A stretch of 64,000 nucleotides of DNA from Alisma plantago-aquatica (Eukaryota > Streptophyta > Magnoliopsida > Alismatales > Alismataceae): contig OY856409.1 of the NCBI GenBank assembly GCA_963693085.1, positions 243,278,558 to 243,342,557 on the forward strand. Reading direction: 5' to 3'. Positions 25,701 through 37,233 of the stretch are shown here, one piece after another. The notes under the pieces are model-generated. The model did not search any database and was not told where the DNA came from. It was given only the letters and a program-made list of their open reading frames with translations. The translations under genes were made by a program, and so were the position numbers. Numbering within the stretch: the first letter of the stretch is position 1; every line of letters begins with the position of its first letter.

Positions 25701-26134
25701 AGTGACGCCTAATACCTTGAATTCTTCAGATTTTCTTGAAGCAACAAAATTGTCCCAATCTTCTTTGTCCAAGAAGTTCCACTGTTCAAGGGATGACTTC
25801 TTCTTCTTATCACCATATTTTATGTATTCTCTATTGAGATTTGTCCTATAGTTCCTAAGCATCTTTCCAGCGCGTTGCATCACGCTTTTACGATGCAACT
25901 TCTCATCCAATGCAAACAAATTCTGGAAAATAGAATTCTTATTAACTAGTATCCAAAAATAGAATTGCAAATAATATAATTTGTAATCTACAAAATAGAA
26001 TTGCAAATAATAATAACTCACGCATAAATCCTTCCATATCAAGTCTTTCTTCGCCTGAGGAACTTTATGCCAATTATCATACTTAACACCACAATGGCTT
26101 CGAGTGACACACCCAAGATAGTTTACAAAATTAT

Positions 26135-27593
26135 TGTTGGCTAAATTGGACATTATGATAATCCCTTTATTTTGATGGTGACAAACATTTCATTCTTGTG
26201 GTTTTAACGTGCTATTTGAGTATTTCAGGAACAAGCATATAAGGTGGTGGATAACAAAGACTTGGAAGAACAATTTGATAAAATCACTTTATTTTCATGA
26301 TTGTAATCAAATGTAAATGCTTGTACAAGTATATAATGTACAAGTAATTAGATATCATGTAAATCAAGCGTTTAGATCTTCCCTATCCACTCACAACACT
26401 TAGATAGGTCATTCCCCAAGATAGTATCAAAATTGCACATTGATACACACACTTAGTAAATGAATACATTGAGTCAGTAATATTCTCGGTCGACAAATCG
26501 TCGATCGAGAAAATATCGGTCGACAAAAACTTCGACCGAGAAACTCTCGGTCGACAAAATCTTCGATCGAGAATAGACCCTACTAGCCGTTAGACCCAGC
26601 AGACAAGGTGGTTGGGAGTTGGAAATGAACGTTGTGAACACTTACTCTAGGAAGTCCCTCGGTCGAAAAATCTTCGACCGAGAAGGACTCTCGGTCGACA
26701 AATCTTCGATCGAGAAGAGTTCTGTCTGCACTTTTTAGGGTCAATTAACTAGCCGTTGCAAATGCAATTAGTGGACACATAACGGCTAGTTGAGCACTAA
26801 GAACCCCCTAGAAAGTGTCTAGAACGTCCTTAAGCACTTGTAGGCCATTTCTATAAATAGGACATGCCTTAGGACACCTAAACTTACGAATCTACACTTG
26901 TGATACACTTGAGCTACACTTGCAATTGTCAATCTGTTTTGAGAAATTGAGCAACACTTGCATTGGCTATTCTTCTCCTTGCTCTAATTTCGTGTCCTAT
27001 AGGCTAGCATCTCCTATCCACAACAATCACACTTCCATATACTTTGGTTAGGAGATCTACACGCTTGATATAGGCAAATCAAGCCTTGTGCTTCAAAGGA
27101 TAAGTTGTAATTTCTGTTTTCCTTTCTTGTTCACTTTCATTGTTTGTACTCTCCTTGTTACTCCTAGGTTGGAGGCTGCGGATAGGAGAGGGTTGTGATC
27201 TTCTTGGTGAAGAAGGAGACTTTGAACTACTTCAAGAAGGCTGGTGCAATAGGAGGTTACTTCTAAGAGGAAGGCTACTTCAAGGGGGAGCTTGGAGTTA
27301 CTTCAAGAAGGCTACCTCAAGTTGGTGCATCTACTTCAAAGTGAAGGTTGTTCAAAGGGGTGTAAGAAAGTATTGTATTTTGTGTAATTCCTTGTGAAGG
27401 TAATAAAATTAATACTTTCAAATCCCGGTTGGGTAAGCAACCGGGTAGTAGACTGACTGCCTTAGTATTTGCTAAGGTAGGAACCACTCTAAATCCCTTG
27501 TCTCCTTCTTACTTTTTCATTTGTGGTTGTTTGAGTTAAATAATTGTTAAATTAATTTTAAAATCCTATTCACCCCCCTCTAGTGGTTTTTCA
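26135..27593 (+). repeat. 5' LTR of the non-autonomous copia-type element
   Basis: 1459 bp. It carries five TCGGTCGA/TCGACCGA-type stem-loops (26485-26575 and 26658-26720), an 11 bp perfect inverted repeat AACTAGCCGTT / AACGGCTAGTT (26747-26757 and 26781-26791), a TATA box, an AATAAA near 27402, and two G/C-rich stem-loops near the end (27424-27445 and 27460-27477). Confidence 0.93.
26851..26860 (+). promoter_or_regulatory. TATA box of the copia-type LTR
   Basis: CTATAAATAG, a near-ideal plant TATA box, occurs at the same place in both LTRs (the 3' copy at 32431-32440). Transcription would be expected to start about 30 bp downstream, marking the U3/R boundary. Start site inferred, not seen. 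Confidence 0.7.
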
Positions 27594-27595
27594 AT

Positions 27596-27610
27596 TGGTA
27601 TCAGAGCAGG
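27596..27610 (+). promoter_or_regulatory. Primer binding site (tRNA-iMet type)
   Basis: TGGTATCAGAGCAGG begins two bases after the 5' LTR. TGGTATCAGAGC is the standard sequence complementary to the 3' end of plant initiator tRNA-Met, used to prime minus-strand DNA synthesis. Confidence 0.9.
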
Positions 27611-27640
27611 CTTCAAGGAGCTCTAATCGAGTCTTGAAGA

Positions 27641-28546
27641 ATGAAGGGTGGTGGTGTTAACAACCGCAAGCAAAGGAAAAGCATGGACCAATCTTCAACA
27701 AGTTGCAATTGGTGCTTAGGAACAAGGCACACTACACTTAACTGTCCATGGAGGTCAAAGAAGGAAGATGCACATAAAGAATGCCTTATTGCTACAATAA
27801 GTGAAGGAGAAGAAGAAGAGGTAAGCCTTTTTGATTTATCTAAAGAAGAGCTAGTTGCTAGTCTTGAAGAGACACATAATAAATATATTGAGTGCAAGAA
27901 GAAATTAAAGAAATCTAATAAAGCAAATGATGAGTTACATGCTAAGATTCTTGCTCTCACATCTGAAAATTAAGATCTCAAAAAGGTTATTGAAGATCAT
28001 GATATTAAGCTAAAATCTGTAGAAGCAAATTGCAATCTTCTTTCCCTAGAAAAGTTAAATTTGCAAACTCAAGTAAATGATCTTCAAAAACAACCTGTTT
28101 TGTGTACACATCTAGATTATGATATTATTGTGAAAGAAAGAGATTCCTTGCTATCTAATCTAGATCAAGCAAAGTTAGACATCAATAAGAGAATGGATGA
28201 GATTGTTAAGTTGCAACAAAAAGTTAGTAGTTTGTGTAAAAATGATATTCTTGATAAAATCTTAAATGATTCTTATCATCAAGTTGGAAGGAGAGGACTA
28301 GGTTATAAGCCTAAAGGAAAATCTTATCAAAAACCTACTTGGAGAAGGACACAAGTACTAGAGAGTCAATCTATGTATGTACTTAGAGGCAAATATACAT
28401 ATATACCCAAGAACAACCTAGAACAAAATCATAGAAAAAGACATGAGGTTGATTCTATATGTTGTCATTATTGTTTGCGTCTTGGACATTATTCCTTTTC
28501 ATGTCCTTACAAGAAAAAGAATGTTGAGTTAGTATGGGTTCCATAA
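27641..28546 (+). pseudogene. Partial copia-type Gag with two CCHC knuckles
   Basis: An ATG at 27641, shortly after the primer site, opens a 301-codon frame broken once by TAA at 27971-27973 (probably CAA to TAA). Reading through, residues 22-35 form a CX2CX4HX4C zinc knuckle (CNWCLGTRHTTLNC). A Lys/Glu-rich, likely coiled-coil segment follows (about 55-215). A second CX2CX4HX4C knuckle (CHYCLRLGHYSFSC) lies near residues 275-288, and the end is VELVWVP. Gag proteins of SIRE/Tork-like copia elements have a similar knuckle, coiled coil and xWVP order, but their N-terminal capsid (UBN2) domain is missing here. A truncated nucleocapsid-type Gag with no pol following it. Confidence 0.8.
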
Positions 28547-31500
28547 CCCCCAAACTGAATGAATAAAATTAAGTTGAGATATGACCAAAGACTTTAAGTT
28601 GTATATCTCTATGTCTATCTCAACTTAACATACTAGGACAACAAGTTGATCCAAGAAATTAAAATTTCTAAATATACATCTTCAACTAACTTGTTTTAGT
28701 TTGGATTCTCAAAACCCAGAAAATTGTATATGATTAGTTGATATTTAACCTAAATGATACTTTGATATTTACATGTCTCATCTCAACTAAACCAAGTTCT
28801 AAATTGCACAATTGAATTGGAAGTGATCTATGTTTTATTTGTAAAAAATTACTGAAAACAATACAGAAACACTAACAATTTCGGTCGAGAAATTGTCGAC
28901 CGAGACAATGTCGGTCGAGAACTTTCTCGACCGAGTAACACTCTGGCAAGACTGTTTAAATAAAAGACACTTAAATCGCAATCAACTTAAGCATATAATG
29001 AAATTTATTTATTCTTGTGCTTTAAATATTTGAATGATCCAAATCAAAATGAATAATATATGAGCATCAAAACAAAATACTTTTCGTGATTAAATTATCA
29101 AGTATACAAGATAAAAGGATCGATTTTACTAAAACTGCTGCAAAAATGTTGCTTGCAAAGAAAAAATGATACTGAAATCTGTACTCTTACTACAAGTAGA
29201 CATACTTGATTGGAAAAATAAGTCACATATCTTGAAGACAAATTTCACGAGAATACTAGTAGTTTACATCATTACATATATGTTAATAACATCCTTATTA
29301 AACTTGATGCAAACCAAAACTTGTGAAATTTTGATCTGTATGCAAATTGAAATTGATTATGCTTTCTTTGAAAATTCAAATGTTATCAAATTTCAATTGC
29401 TACCTTCTTGAAAAAAAGTGATTAAGCATAAATAATCTATCTTAAAATTTTCATTAGAATGATAAAAATAATTTGTTCTAAGAAAATCAAAAGAATAAAT
29501 ATCATTGTGACATCTAAATGTATATGCACTAATTAAGTTTGAGATATGATCAATAATCTTGAATTGAGCAATCCTATATCTATCTCAACTTCACAAAATT
29601 GAATAACATATAAATCAAAGTATTTCAACACATAAACTAGAACATACAGATTGCTGAATAAAATCTGCAGAAACATTCTCGGTCGAGAAATAGTCGACCG
29701 AACAGGTTCCTGTTTTCAAATTTGCAATAAATCTGAACATGTTTTAACTTAATCTAGTTTTCTATAAAATTTGTTGTTGATGATTGATTTAATATGTAAA
29801 TCAAGAATGAATCTTGGAGACCATCTTTTCATCAAAACATATTGATCTTTTGAATCATGAATTGTTGAATGAAGGTATAACATTATGAAATCCTTAAAAC
29901 ATATTGCAAAAGTGCTATATGAAGACTGATTTTGAACAAATCTTATTCCTTGATTGAAAAAGTTTATCAAGCATGATCATTTACAAAGTCTGAAAATCCA
30001 TGAATCATGAATAAGATTATTTTTATCCTCCACATGGTTTAGCTTAAAACAAAAACAAAAACAAAAAAAATTATGAACCATGAAAATTGTTGTGTTATCA
30101 TAGTCCACATGGTTTATCCTAAGTTTTTCTTGGTCTATCTATATAGGAACCATGTGTATTAAAATCTAAATGGTCATAATCATTGCATTTCATGAAATTA
30201 CATGCTTCCATCTTGATCATTGTATTGTGTATATGCTTCCACTATTCTATCATAATCATGATCATTATGTTTCATTGGTTTGTCTAAAAAATTTTTTTTG
30301 ATCCACATATTTACAAACCATAAATGGATGATCATTGTGATTACAAATATAGATGATGCTATCATTGAAAATGCCATTTTGCGTAAAAACTCTATGGCAT
30401 AAATGCATCTTGACATAATAGAAAATGATCATTGTATGCATGGCTTGTAATAAATGAATGATGACAAACCAAATAGTGTCTAATGTTTTATCTAGTTGTT
30501 TGCAAAATCTTGACTTTAAGACATTAATCTTGCTTTCAAGGATATATGTTTCTAAAGAATCTTATGATTAATCTGAAAATAAGGGTACAAAAAGAAACGT
30601 GATTTGATACACTCATAGCAAAGCTTATGAGACATCATTCACAATGAATGTAAAACATACATTCTAGAAAAATCAAGGTCAAAGACTTCACTATGATGCC
30701 CATATTAAAGTCTTCATAATAGGTATCACTTAATGTGCTTCAAATTGATATCTATTTACAGCTACCTGCAGAAATTATACTTCACATATGCATGTTTAAA
30801 TTGCAATTCTGTAGAATTTGCCTCTTGATTGAAATTAAATTTAATCAAGGGGCACTATGGTCGTAGTCAAGGGCGACCTAAAATAAGCTTTGACAAAATG
30901 CTTATTTGTACATCATTTTATTGCACTTAATCTTAGTATATTGATTCAAAAGATATTCATCATATTGAAACATGATTGTGACCTTAGAATTCTTAAAATA
31001 TCTTGACTATAAGATTAAGGGGGAGCTCACACAAACTATCTTGATTATAAGATTAAGGAGCTTTCAAAACTTTGTAAACATCATTTGGTGCTTGTTATGA
31101 CCTTAGTAATTTTAATCTTTATGAAAATAAAGGAATCTACGAATTTCATGAATGTGACATATATTTTTAATGAACTTCTCTAAACAAATTTGGGCTTATC
31201 ATCCCATGTATTTGGTTAGAGATACATACATGTATTCTACTATAAGCTTAAGAATTCTCATGTCATTTTTAGGGCTTAACATCCCTTGTAGAGAAATCAA
31301 TACACAAATGCCATGAACTTAAAAGGAACTCATATCATTTCAAGGCTTAACATCCTTTGCAAATGATTGAGAAATACATTATGGCTAAATTCTACAATAA
31401 ATGACTTACATTTATATAAATCCCTTGATTTTAATTGAATATCTCTTTTAGGGGGAGCATAGCATAAAATTAAGGGGGAGACATAAAAGTCATACAAAAT

Positions 31501-31714
31501 GATTTTCTTGGACATCTTTTTGAAATGACAAAGGGGGAGAAATAATATAAAATAAAAAACATAAAATAAAATGAGTTTCATAATATCTCAGCCAACACCC
31601 ACTTGCAAAACAAGAAAGGCTAAAAAAGGTAAACTTCAGGTATGAAACTCATATGATTTATATTTCCTTATTTTATATTTAGGAAATGTTTGTCATCTTC
31701 AAAAAGGGGGAGAT
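28547..31714 (+). other. Non-coding internal region of the copia-type element
   Basis: This 3.2 kb between gag and the 3' LTR shows no pol domain in any frame. The ORFs present are short, AT-rich and unrelated to known proteins. It contains three more TCGGTCGA stem-loops (28881-28935 and 29677-29701) and several AAGGGGGAG purine tracts (31016-31025, 31450-31456, 31472-31480 and 31531-31540) besides the one next to the LTR. Confidence 0.75.
31701..31714 (+). promoter_or_regulatory. Polypurine tract of the copia-type element
   Basis: AAAAAGGGGGAGAT lies directly before the 3' LTR start TGTTGG at 31715, the usual place of the plus-strand primer. Confidence 0.85.
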
Positions 31715-33173
31715 TGTTGGCTAAATTGGACATTATGATAATCCCTTTATTTTGATGGTGACAAACATTTCATTCTTGTGGTTTTAACGTGCTATTTGAG
31801 TATTTCAGGAACAAGCATATAAGGTGGTGGATAACAAATACTTGGAAGAACAATTTGATAAAATCGCTTTATTTTCATGATTGTAATCAAATGTAAATGC
31901 TTGTACAAGTATATAATGTACAAGTAATTAGATATCATGTAAATCAAGCGTTTAGATCTTCCCTATCCACTCACAACACTTAGATAGGTCATTCCCCAAG
32001 ATAGTATCACAATTGCACATTGATACACACACTTAGTAAATGAATACATTGAGTCAGTAATATTCTCGGTCGACAAATCGTCGATCGAGAAAATATCGGT
32101 CGACAAAAACTTCGACCGAGAAACTCTCGGTCGACAAAATCTTCGATCGAGAATAGACCCTACTAGCCATTAGACCCAGCAGACAAGGTGGTTGGGAGTT
32201 GGAAATGAACGTTTTAAACACTTACTCCAGGAAGTCCCTCGGTCGAAAAATCTTCGACCGAGAAGAACTCTCGGTCGAAAAATCTTCGACCAAGAAGAGT
32301 TCTGTCTGCACTTTTAAGGGTCAATTAACTAGCCGTTGCAAATGCAATTAGTGGACACATAACGGCTAGTTGAGCACTAAGAACCCCCTAGAAAGTGTCT
32401 AGAATGTCCTTAAGCACTTGTAGGCCATTTCTATAAATAGGACATGCCTTAGGACACCTAAACTTACGAATCTACACTTGTGATACACTTGAGCTACACT
32501 TGCAATTGTCAATCTGTTTTGAGAAATTGAGCAACACTTGCATTGGCTATTCTTCTCCTTGCTCTAGTTTCATGTCCTATAGGCTAGCATCTCCTATCCA
32601 CAGCAATCACACTTCCATATACTTTGGTTAGGAGATCTACACGCTTGATATAGGCAAATCAAGCCTTGTGCTTCAAAGGATAAGTTGTAATTTCTATTTT
32701 CCTTTCTTGTTCACTTTCATTGTTTGTACTCTCCTTGCTACTCCTAGGTTGGAGGCTGCGGATAGGAGAGGGTTGTGATCTTCTTGGTGAAGAAGGAGAC
32801 TTTGAACTACTTCAAGAAGGCTGGTGCAACGGGAGGTTACTTCTAAGAGGAAGGCTACTGTAAGGGGGAGCTTGGAGTTACTTCAAGAAGGCTACCTCAA
32901 GTTGGTGCATCTACTTCAAAGTGAAGGTTGTTCAAAGGGGTGTAAGAAAGTATTGTATTTTGTGTAATTCCTTGTGAAGGTAATAAAATTAATACTTTCA
33001 AATCCCGGTTGGGTAAGCAATCGGGTAGTGGACTGACTGCCTTAGTATTTGCTAAGGTAGGAACCACTCTAAATCCCTTGTCTCCTTCTTACTTTTTCAT
33101 TTGTGGTTGTTTGAGTTAAATAATTGTTAAATTAATTTTAAAACCCTATTCACCCCCCTCTAGTGGTTTTTCA
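31715..33173 (+). repeat. 3' LTR of the non-autonomous copia-type element
   Basis: 1459 bp, colinear with the 5' LTR (offset 5580) without indels. The five stem-loops lie at 32065-32155 and 32238-32300 and the TATA box at 32431-32440. ORFs that run from its left edge into CACTA exons (for example the minus frame ending at 26153 in the 5' copy) take their first codons from the LTR. Confidence 0.93.
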
Positions 33174-33576
33174 ATTATTGCGGTTCACTCCAATTGCATT
33201 TCCTCCATTATCAAACTCCACAACCAATTTGGATCCACTGCCACTTAGCGCTATTAACTTCTTCAACAGAGTGATGCCCCTTTTCTTATTAAGTGTTTGG
33301 TGCTGCACATCAAGTTGCTCCAGTGCTTCAATGGGTACATGTGCATCATCAACCTAAAATTTGACAAAAATAAACACACTGAATTAGCACAATATAGAAA
33401 TATGGGATATATGACATAACTAGAAGATAATGAATTTTATAGAAATACAGGATATGTTTTTAGAACTTACATTGGTATCCTCACCATGCTCATCATGGAC
33501 AGCATGCTCATCATGGACTTCATGCCCATCATGAACATCATGCTCATCATGGTCAGCCATCTGAAAATGTTATTAA

Positions 33577-33712
33577 AAAGGCAAACATTTAGTATTTGTA
33601 TTAACTAGAAAAAGGCAAACATTTAGCATTTGTATTAACTAGAAAAAGGCAAACATTTAGCATTTGTATTAACTAGAAAAATGCCAAAATTTAGCATTTG
33701 TATTAACTAGAA
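33577..33712. repeat. 34 bp tandem repeat, four copies
   Basis: GGCAAACATTTAG(C/T)ATTTG starts at 33580, 33614 and 33648, with a more diverged copy near 33682. It fills the short gap between the end of TNP2 (33801) and the start of the second CACTA gene (33560), where the latter's promoter or leader would lie. Confidence 0.9.
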
Positions 33713-33800
33713 GATAATGAAAAATTAAATCTGAAAATGATATTGATATTAAAAAAGCAAACATAAAGCTTCAATAAAAAAAATATAAACATACATGTCT

Positions 33801-36800
33801 CTAAAATGGTGATCTTTTATCAATTAACAATCCTTCATTGTGATCTCCGCGCACATATAAGTCATAATTAGCTTCAATATTTTGTGGAGTTGGCAACCCA
33901 ACTGAGAATGGAATGGAGTCATCATACTTATCATAGTACTCTTCTACATCTATAGGATCTTCAATGAACTGTCTTTTACCATGAAGAACAACCGACCATT
34001 TATCATTTGCAGGATCATCGATATAGAATATTTGTTTCGCCTATGATGCCAATATGAATGGTTCACCCTTCTCGCCAATCTTTTTGAAAGTTCACCAAAG
34101 TGAAACCCAATTCATCCACTATAACTCCTTTGGTGTTATCAACCAAATTACATTTAAAGAGCAGAATTCTGAAATCTATGTAGTCAAACTCCCATATGTC
34201 TTCAATGACACCGTAATATGACTTAGCTTCACGTGGACTCTTATCCTTTGCACTTGCAAAATACATAGTCAATGCTTGAAGAGTGACCCCACTGTTTTGG
34301 ACGACACTCTTATCATCTTGGCACTTTGTGTAATATGTGAACCCATTAATGTCAAACCCTTCATAAGACATAACATTCGGTTTTGGTTTAAAGGCGAGGC
34401 ATTTGATAGTTTCTGTAATATCATTTGGTGTTTGAGATAGTTGATGTAAGACTTTATCTTCAAACCACTTAGTAAAAGTCTTATTATGCTCTCTAGCAAG
34501 CCACATTGAACTTGCTCGAGGATGTTGTCTCTTGATGAAATTGGTATGTTCCTCGATATAAACACTCACTTCATCCATGTTGTGTAAAATATACAAGTGA
34601 GCTTGATCCAACTGCTCATGGTTGATTACTTTCACCCGTGATCCCAAAATTCCTTTGCCCTCCTCAATATTCTTGTCATTAACAGGAGTGTTATTACCAC
34701 TCAGAAAGTCATTACAAAAATCCATAACCTCTCTCGCCACATAACCTTAAATAATACTCCCTTCAGACCGATAACGGTTTCGAACATCACCTTTAAAAAT
34801 GCTCATGTATCGTTCAAAGGGATACATCCAATGCAAGAAAACTGTTCCCAACATTTTCACTTCCCTATTCAAGTGGACAACAAGATGTACCATCATATCA
34901 AAGAACGAAGGAGGGAAATACATCTCAAGATGACATAGGGTAACAACCACTTCTCTTTGCAAATTATCGAGAGTATCAGGGTCAATAACTTTGCTGCATA
35001 GACTATTGAAAAAGAAACAAAGTCTGGTGATTGCAAACCTTACATGCTTCGACAATATAGATCGAATTTCCATGGGTAATATTTTTTGCATTAGAGTGTG
35101 ACAATCATGAGATTTAAGACCTATCAACTTCAGATCTTTCATTGATACCAATCTACGGATGTTGGATGAGTAACCATGTGGCACCTTAACATTTACCAAA
35201 CATTCACAAAAAGCTTTCTTCTCCTTTCTAGACAACGTTTAACAAGCGGAAGGTAAGTATGTTCTTTTATTACCCATTTCACGTAATTCTGTTAATTCTG
35301 ACCTTATTCCCATTTCACATAGGTCAAGTCTAGATTTTATCCCATCTTTAGTCTTACCTGGTATATTTAACAGAGTACCAATTATGCTATCATAGACATT
35401 TTTCTCAACGTGCATTACATCGATACAATGCCTTACTATCAAAGAACTCCAATAAGGAAGATCCAAAAATATTGACTTCTTCTTGAATGAAGAATTGTCA
35501 CTCCGTGTGGCCATACGACATTGTGATTTCTTACCAAATTCATTGACAATGTCTTTTACTCTTTCATAAACAACATCCCCTGGTATAGGTTTAGGTGCAC
35601 TCCGTTCATCATTCCATCCATTGAATGCTTTGCGCTTCCTACAATACGGATGGAATTTTGAAAGAAACCTTCGATGACCAAGATATACAGTCTTGCCGCC
35701 ATGTTTTAGTCTTATTGAATCAGTGTTTTCTTCACATATAGGACACACTTTAGCTCCTTTGACACTATATCCAGACAAATTCCCATATGTTGGAAAGTCA
35801 TTAATAGTGCAAAACAACATAGCGGGCAAACGAAATGTCTCTCTTCCTGAAGCATCATAGGTCATCACCCCTTCAGCCCAAAGTTTCTTTAAGTCATCAA
35901 TCAGAGGTTCAAGATAAACATCGATATCATTTCCGGGTTTTTTAGGGCCCGATATCAACAACGACAACATAACGTATTTATTTTTCATACACAGCCAGGG
36001 AGGAAGATTGTATATAACAAGCATGACTGGCCAAGTGCTATGTTGGCTGCTCAATGTCCCGTACGGATTCATCCCATCTGCACAAAGCCCAAGTCTTAGA
36101 TTCCTATCTTCTTCACCAAATTTGGGGTACAATAGATCAATCTTCTTCCACTGTGGGGAATCATACACATGTCGTAGGATCCCATAATTATTTTTCTTAA
36201 CATCTGCATGCCAACTCAAATTCTTTGCATCTTTCGGATTTGCAAACAAGAGTTGAAACCGTGATATTATAGGTAGATACCAAAACACCTTGGCAGGAGA
36301 ACCAATTTTGGAATCCCCTGAAGTCGTCAATTTATACCGTGACGCACCACATTTTGGACAATCTTTCAAATCTAAATAGTCCTTTTGAAATAATACACAA
36401 TCATTCAGGCATGCGTGTATCTTCTTGGCCTCCATTCCCATTGGGCACAACATTTTCTTTACCCGGTATGTTGAGATTGGCAGCTCGTTTCCTTCATGAA
36501 GCATTTCTTTCAACAAAGTCAACAATGAAGTGAAGCTTTTGTCGCTCCATCTATTGTTAGCTTTAAACTTATACAATCTCAACACAGCGCTAAGCTTCGT
36601 AAACTTAGCACAGCCTGTGTATAACGGTATCTCAACATCATGCACAATGTTTCTAAAGATAGGAGGTGGATCGGTGTTCTCTACCCTACAACTATCCAGC
36701 ATCACATCAACGATGTCTACTGGAACTGGTTCGTTCACATCTACGTCATCGGAGGAAATTTCTTCTTCCACCCAAGCACTGCTATCGACATCTACTGGTT

Positions 36801-37047
36801 TCAAGTTTGAAATCTCTCCATGCCAGTGCCATTCTGTATAGCCTTGTACAATCCCGTTGCACATGACATGACTTTTGATTTCCTCACCAGTGTTGACTTT
36901 CAAGTTGTTACCGCAATGCCTACATGGATAGTAGAACCTCTCTGTAGGTTTTTTCCTATGTTCCTCGACAAATCTAATAAACTGATCAAGACCAGATATA
37001 AACTCTGGGGTGCAGCGATTGCGAATGGACATCCATGATCTATCCAT
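33801..37047 (-). pseudogene. TNP2-type CACTA transposase with nonsense codons and one frameshift
   Basis: The ATG is at 37045-37047 (MDRSWM). An N-terminal transposase-associated zinc-finger region (CRHCGNNL, about residues 43-50) is followed by the TNP2 core. Recognisable core segments are YPKFGEEDRNLRLGLCADGM, CTINDFPTYGNLSGYSVKG, CPICEENTDS and RHCIDVMHVEKNV. A DUF4218-like part (34750-35235, FERYMSIFKG) and a DUF4216-like C-terminus (33801-34300) come next. It is broken by TAA at 35239-35241, TAA at 34747-34749, a one-base insertion in the T5 run at 34081-34085, and TAG at 34041-34043. The first three pieces are in one frame. The protein would bind and cut the CACTA ends; this copy could act only if supplied in trans. 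Confidence 0.9.
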
Positions 37048-37233
37048 TCTATGATCAAAGAGAAAACAAGTATATATTAGGACAATATTAGGGTATACAC
37101 TTACATCCTATCCAAGATGTACTCCTATTATTTACAATGAAGCCGGACTCCATACAAACAATATATAATTTAGTGATTGTTCATTCTAATTTATACCAAT
37201 GTACAAGTAATATAAAGAACAATGATTGTTCAC

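Larger units (their letters stand above)
26135..33173 (+). mobile_element. Non-autonomous copia-type LTR retrotransposon, 7039 bp
   Basis: Two 1459 bp LTRs in direct orientation (26135-27593 and 31715-33173) start TGTTGGCTAAA and end TTTTTCA. The TSD is a perfect ATTAT (26130-26134 and 33174-33178), placed inside exon 2 of the CACTA second gene. I count 25 substitutions and no indels between the LTRs (about 1.7%). A tRNA-iMet-type primer site follows the 5' LTR and a purine tract precedes the 3' LTR. Internally only a partial gag is found. There is no protease, integrase, RT or RNase H, so mobility would depend on another element. Copia type is inferred from the gag and end features. Confidence 0.92.
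23058..33560 (-). pseudogene. CACTA second gene: DUF8039-like plus Ulp1/C48 protease-like protein, 13 exons
   Basis: A complete minus-strand gene can be threaded through GT-AG introns with matching phases: exons 33560-33471, 33353-33174 joined to 26129-26022 (split by the copia element and its TSD), 25922-25716, 25612-25373, 25291-25106, 25024-24842, 24743-24489, 24401-24142, 24049-23873, 23781-23662, 23572-23494, 23407-23306 and 23216-23058, about 781 codons. Exon 1 is His/Asp-rich. Exons 2-4 resemble the plant CACTA transposase_24-type region (WDNFVASRKSEEF, MGPKGYASVR). Exon 7 resembles DUF8039 (HGTPMPQGY, LGEAEGGVILWPK). Exons 10 and 12 carry a C48-like His (RHWELPVF), Asp (YYLDPV) and Gln...Cys (QDNGWAC). 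Five in-frame stops break it: TAG 24938-24940 and 24929-24931; TGA 24294-24296, 23360-23362 and 23339-23341. No frameshift is needed. Confidence 0.82.

Noticed and set aside
26485..26720. Regularly spaced palindromic repeats resembling a CRISPR array
   Set aside because: The repeats are 8-9 bp half-sites forming hairpins with irregular spacing, lie inside the LTR of a plant retrotransposon and are duplicated in the other LTR; no cas genes and a plant context.
29166..30416. Short AT-rich ORFs inside the copia-type element that might be pol remnants
   Set aside because: None carries integrase, RT or RNase H motifs in either strand; composition explains them.
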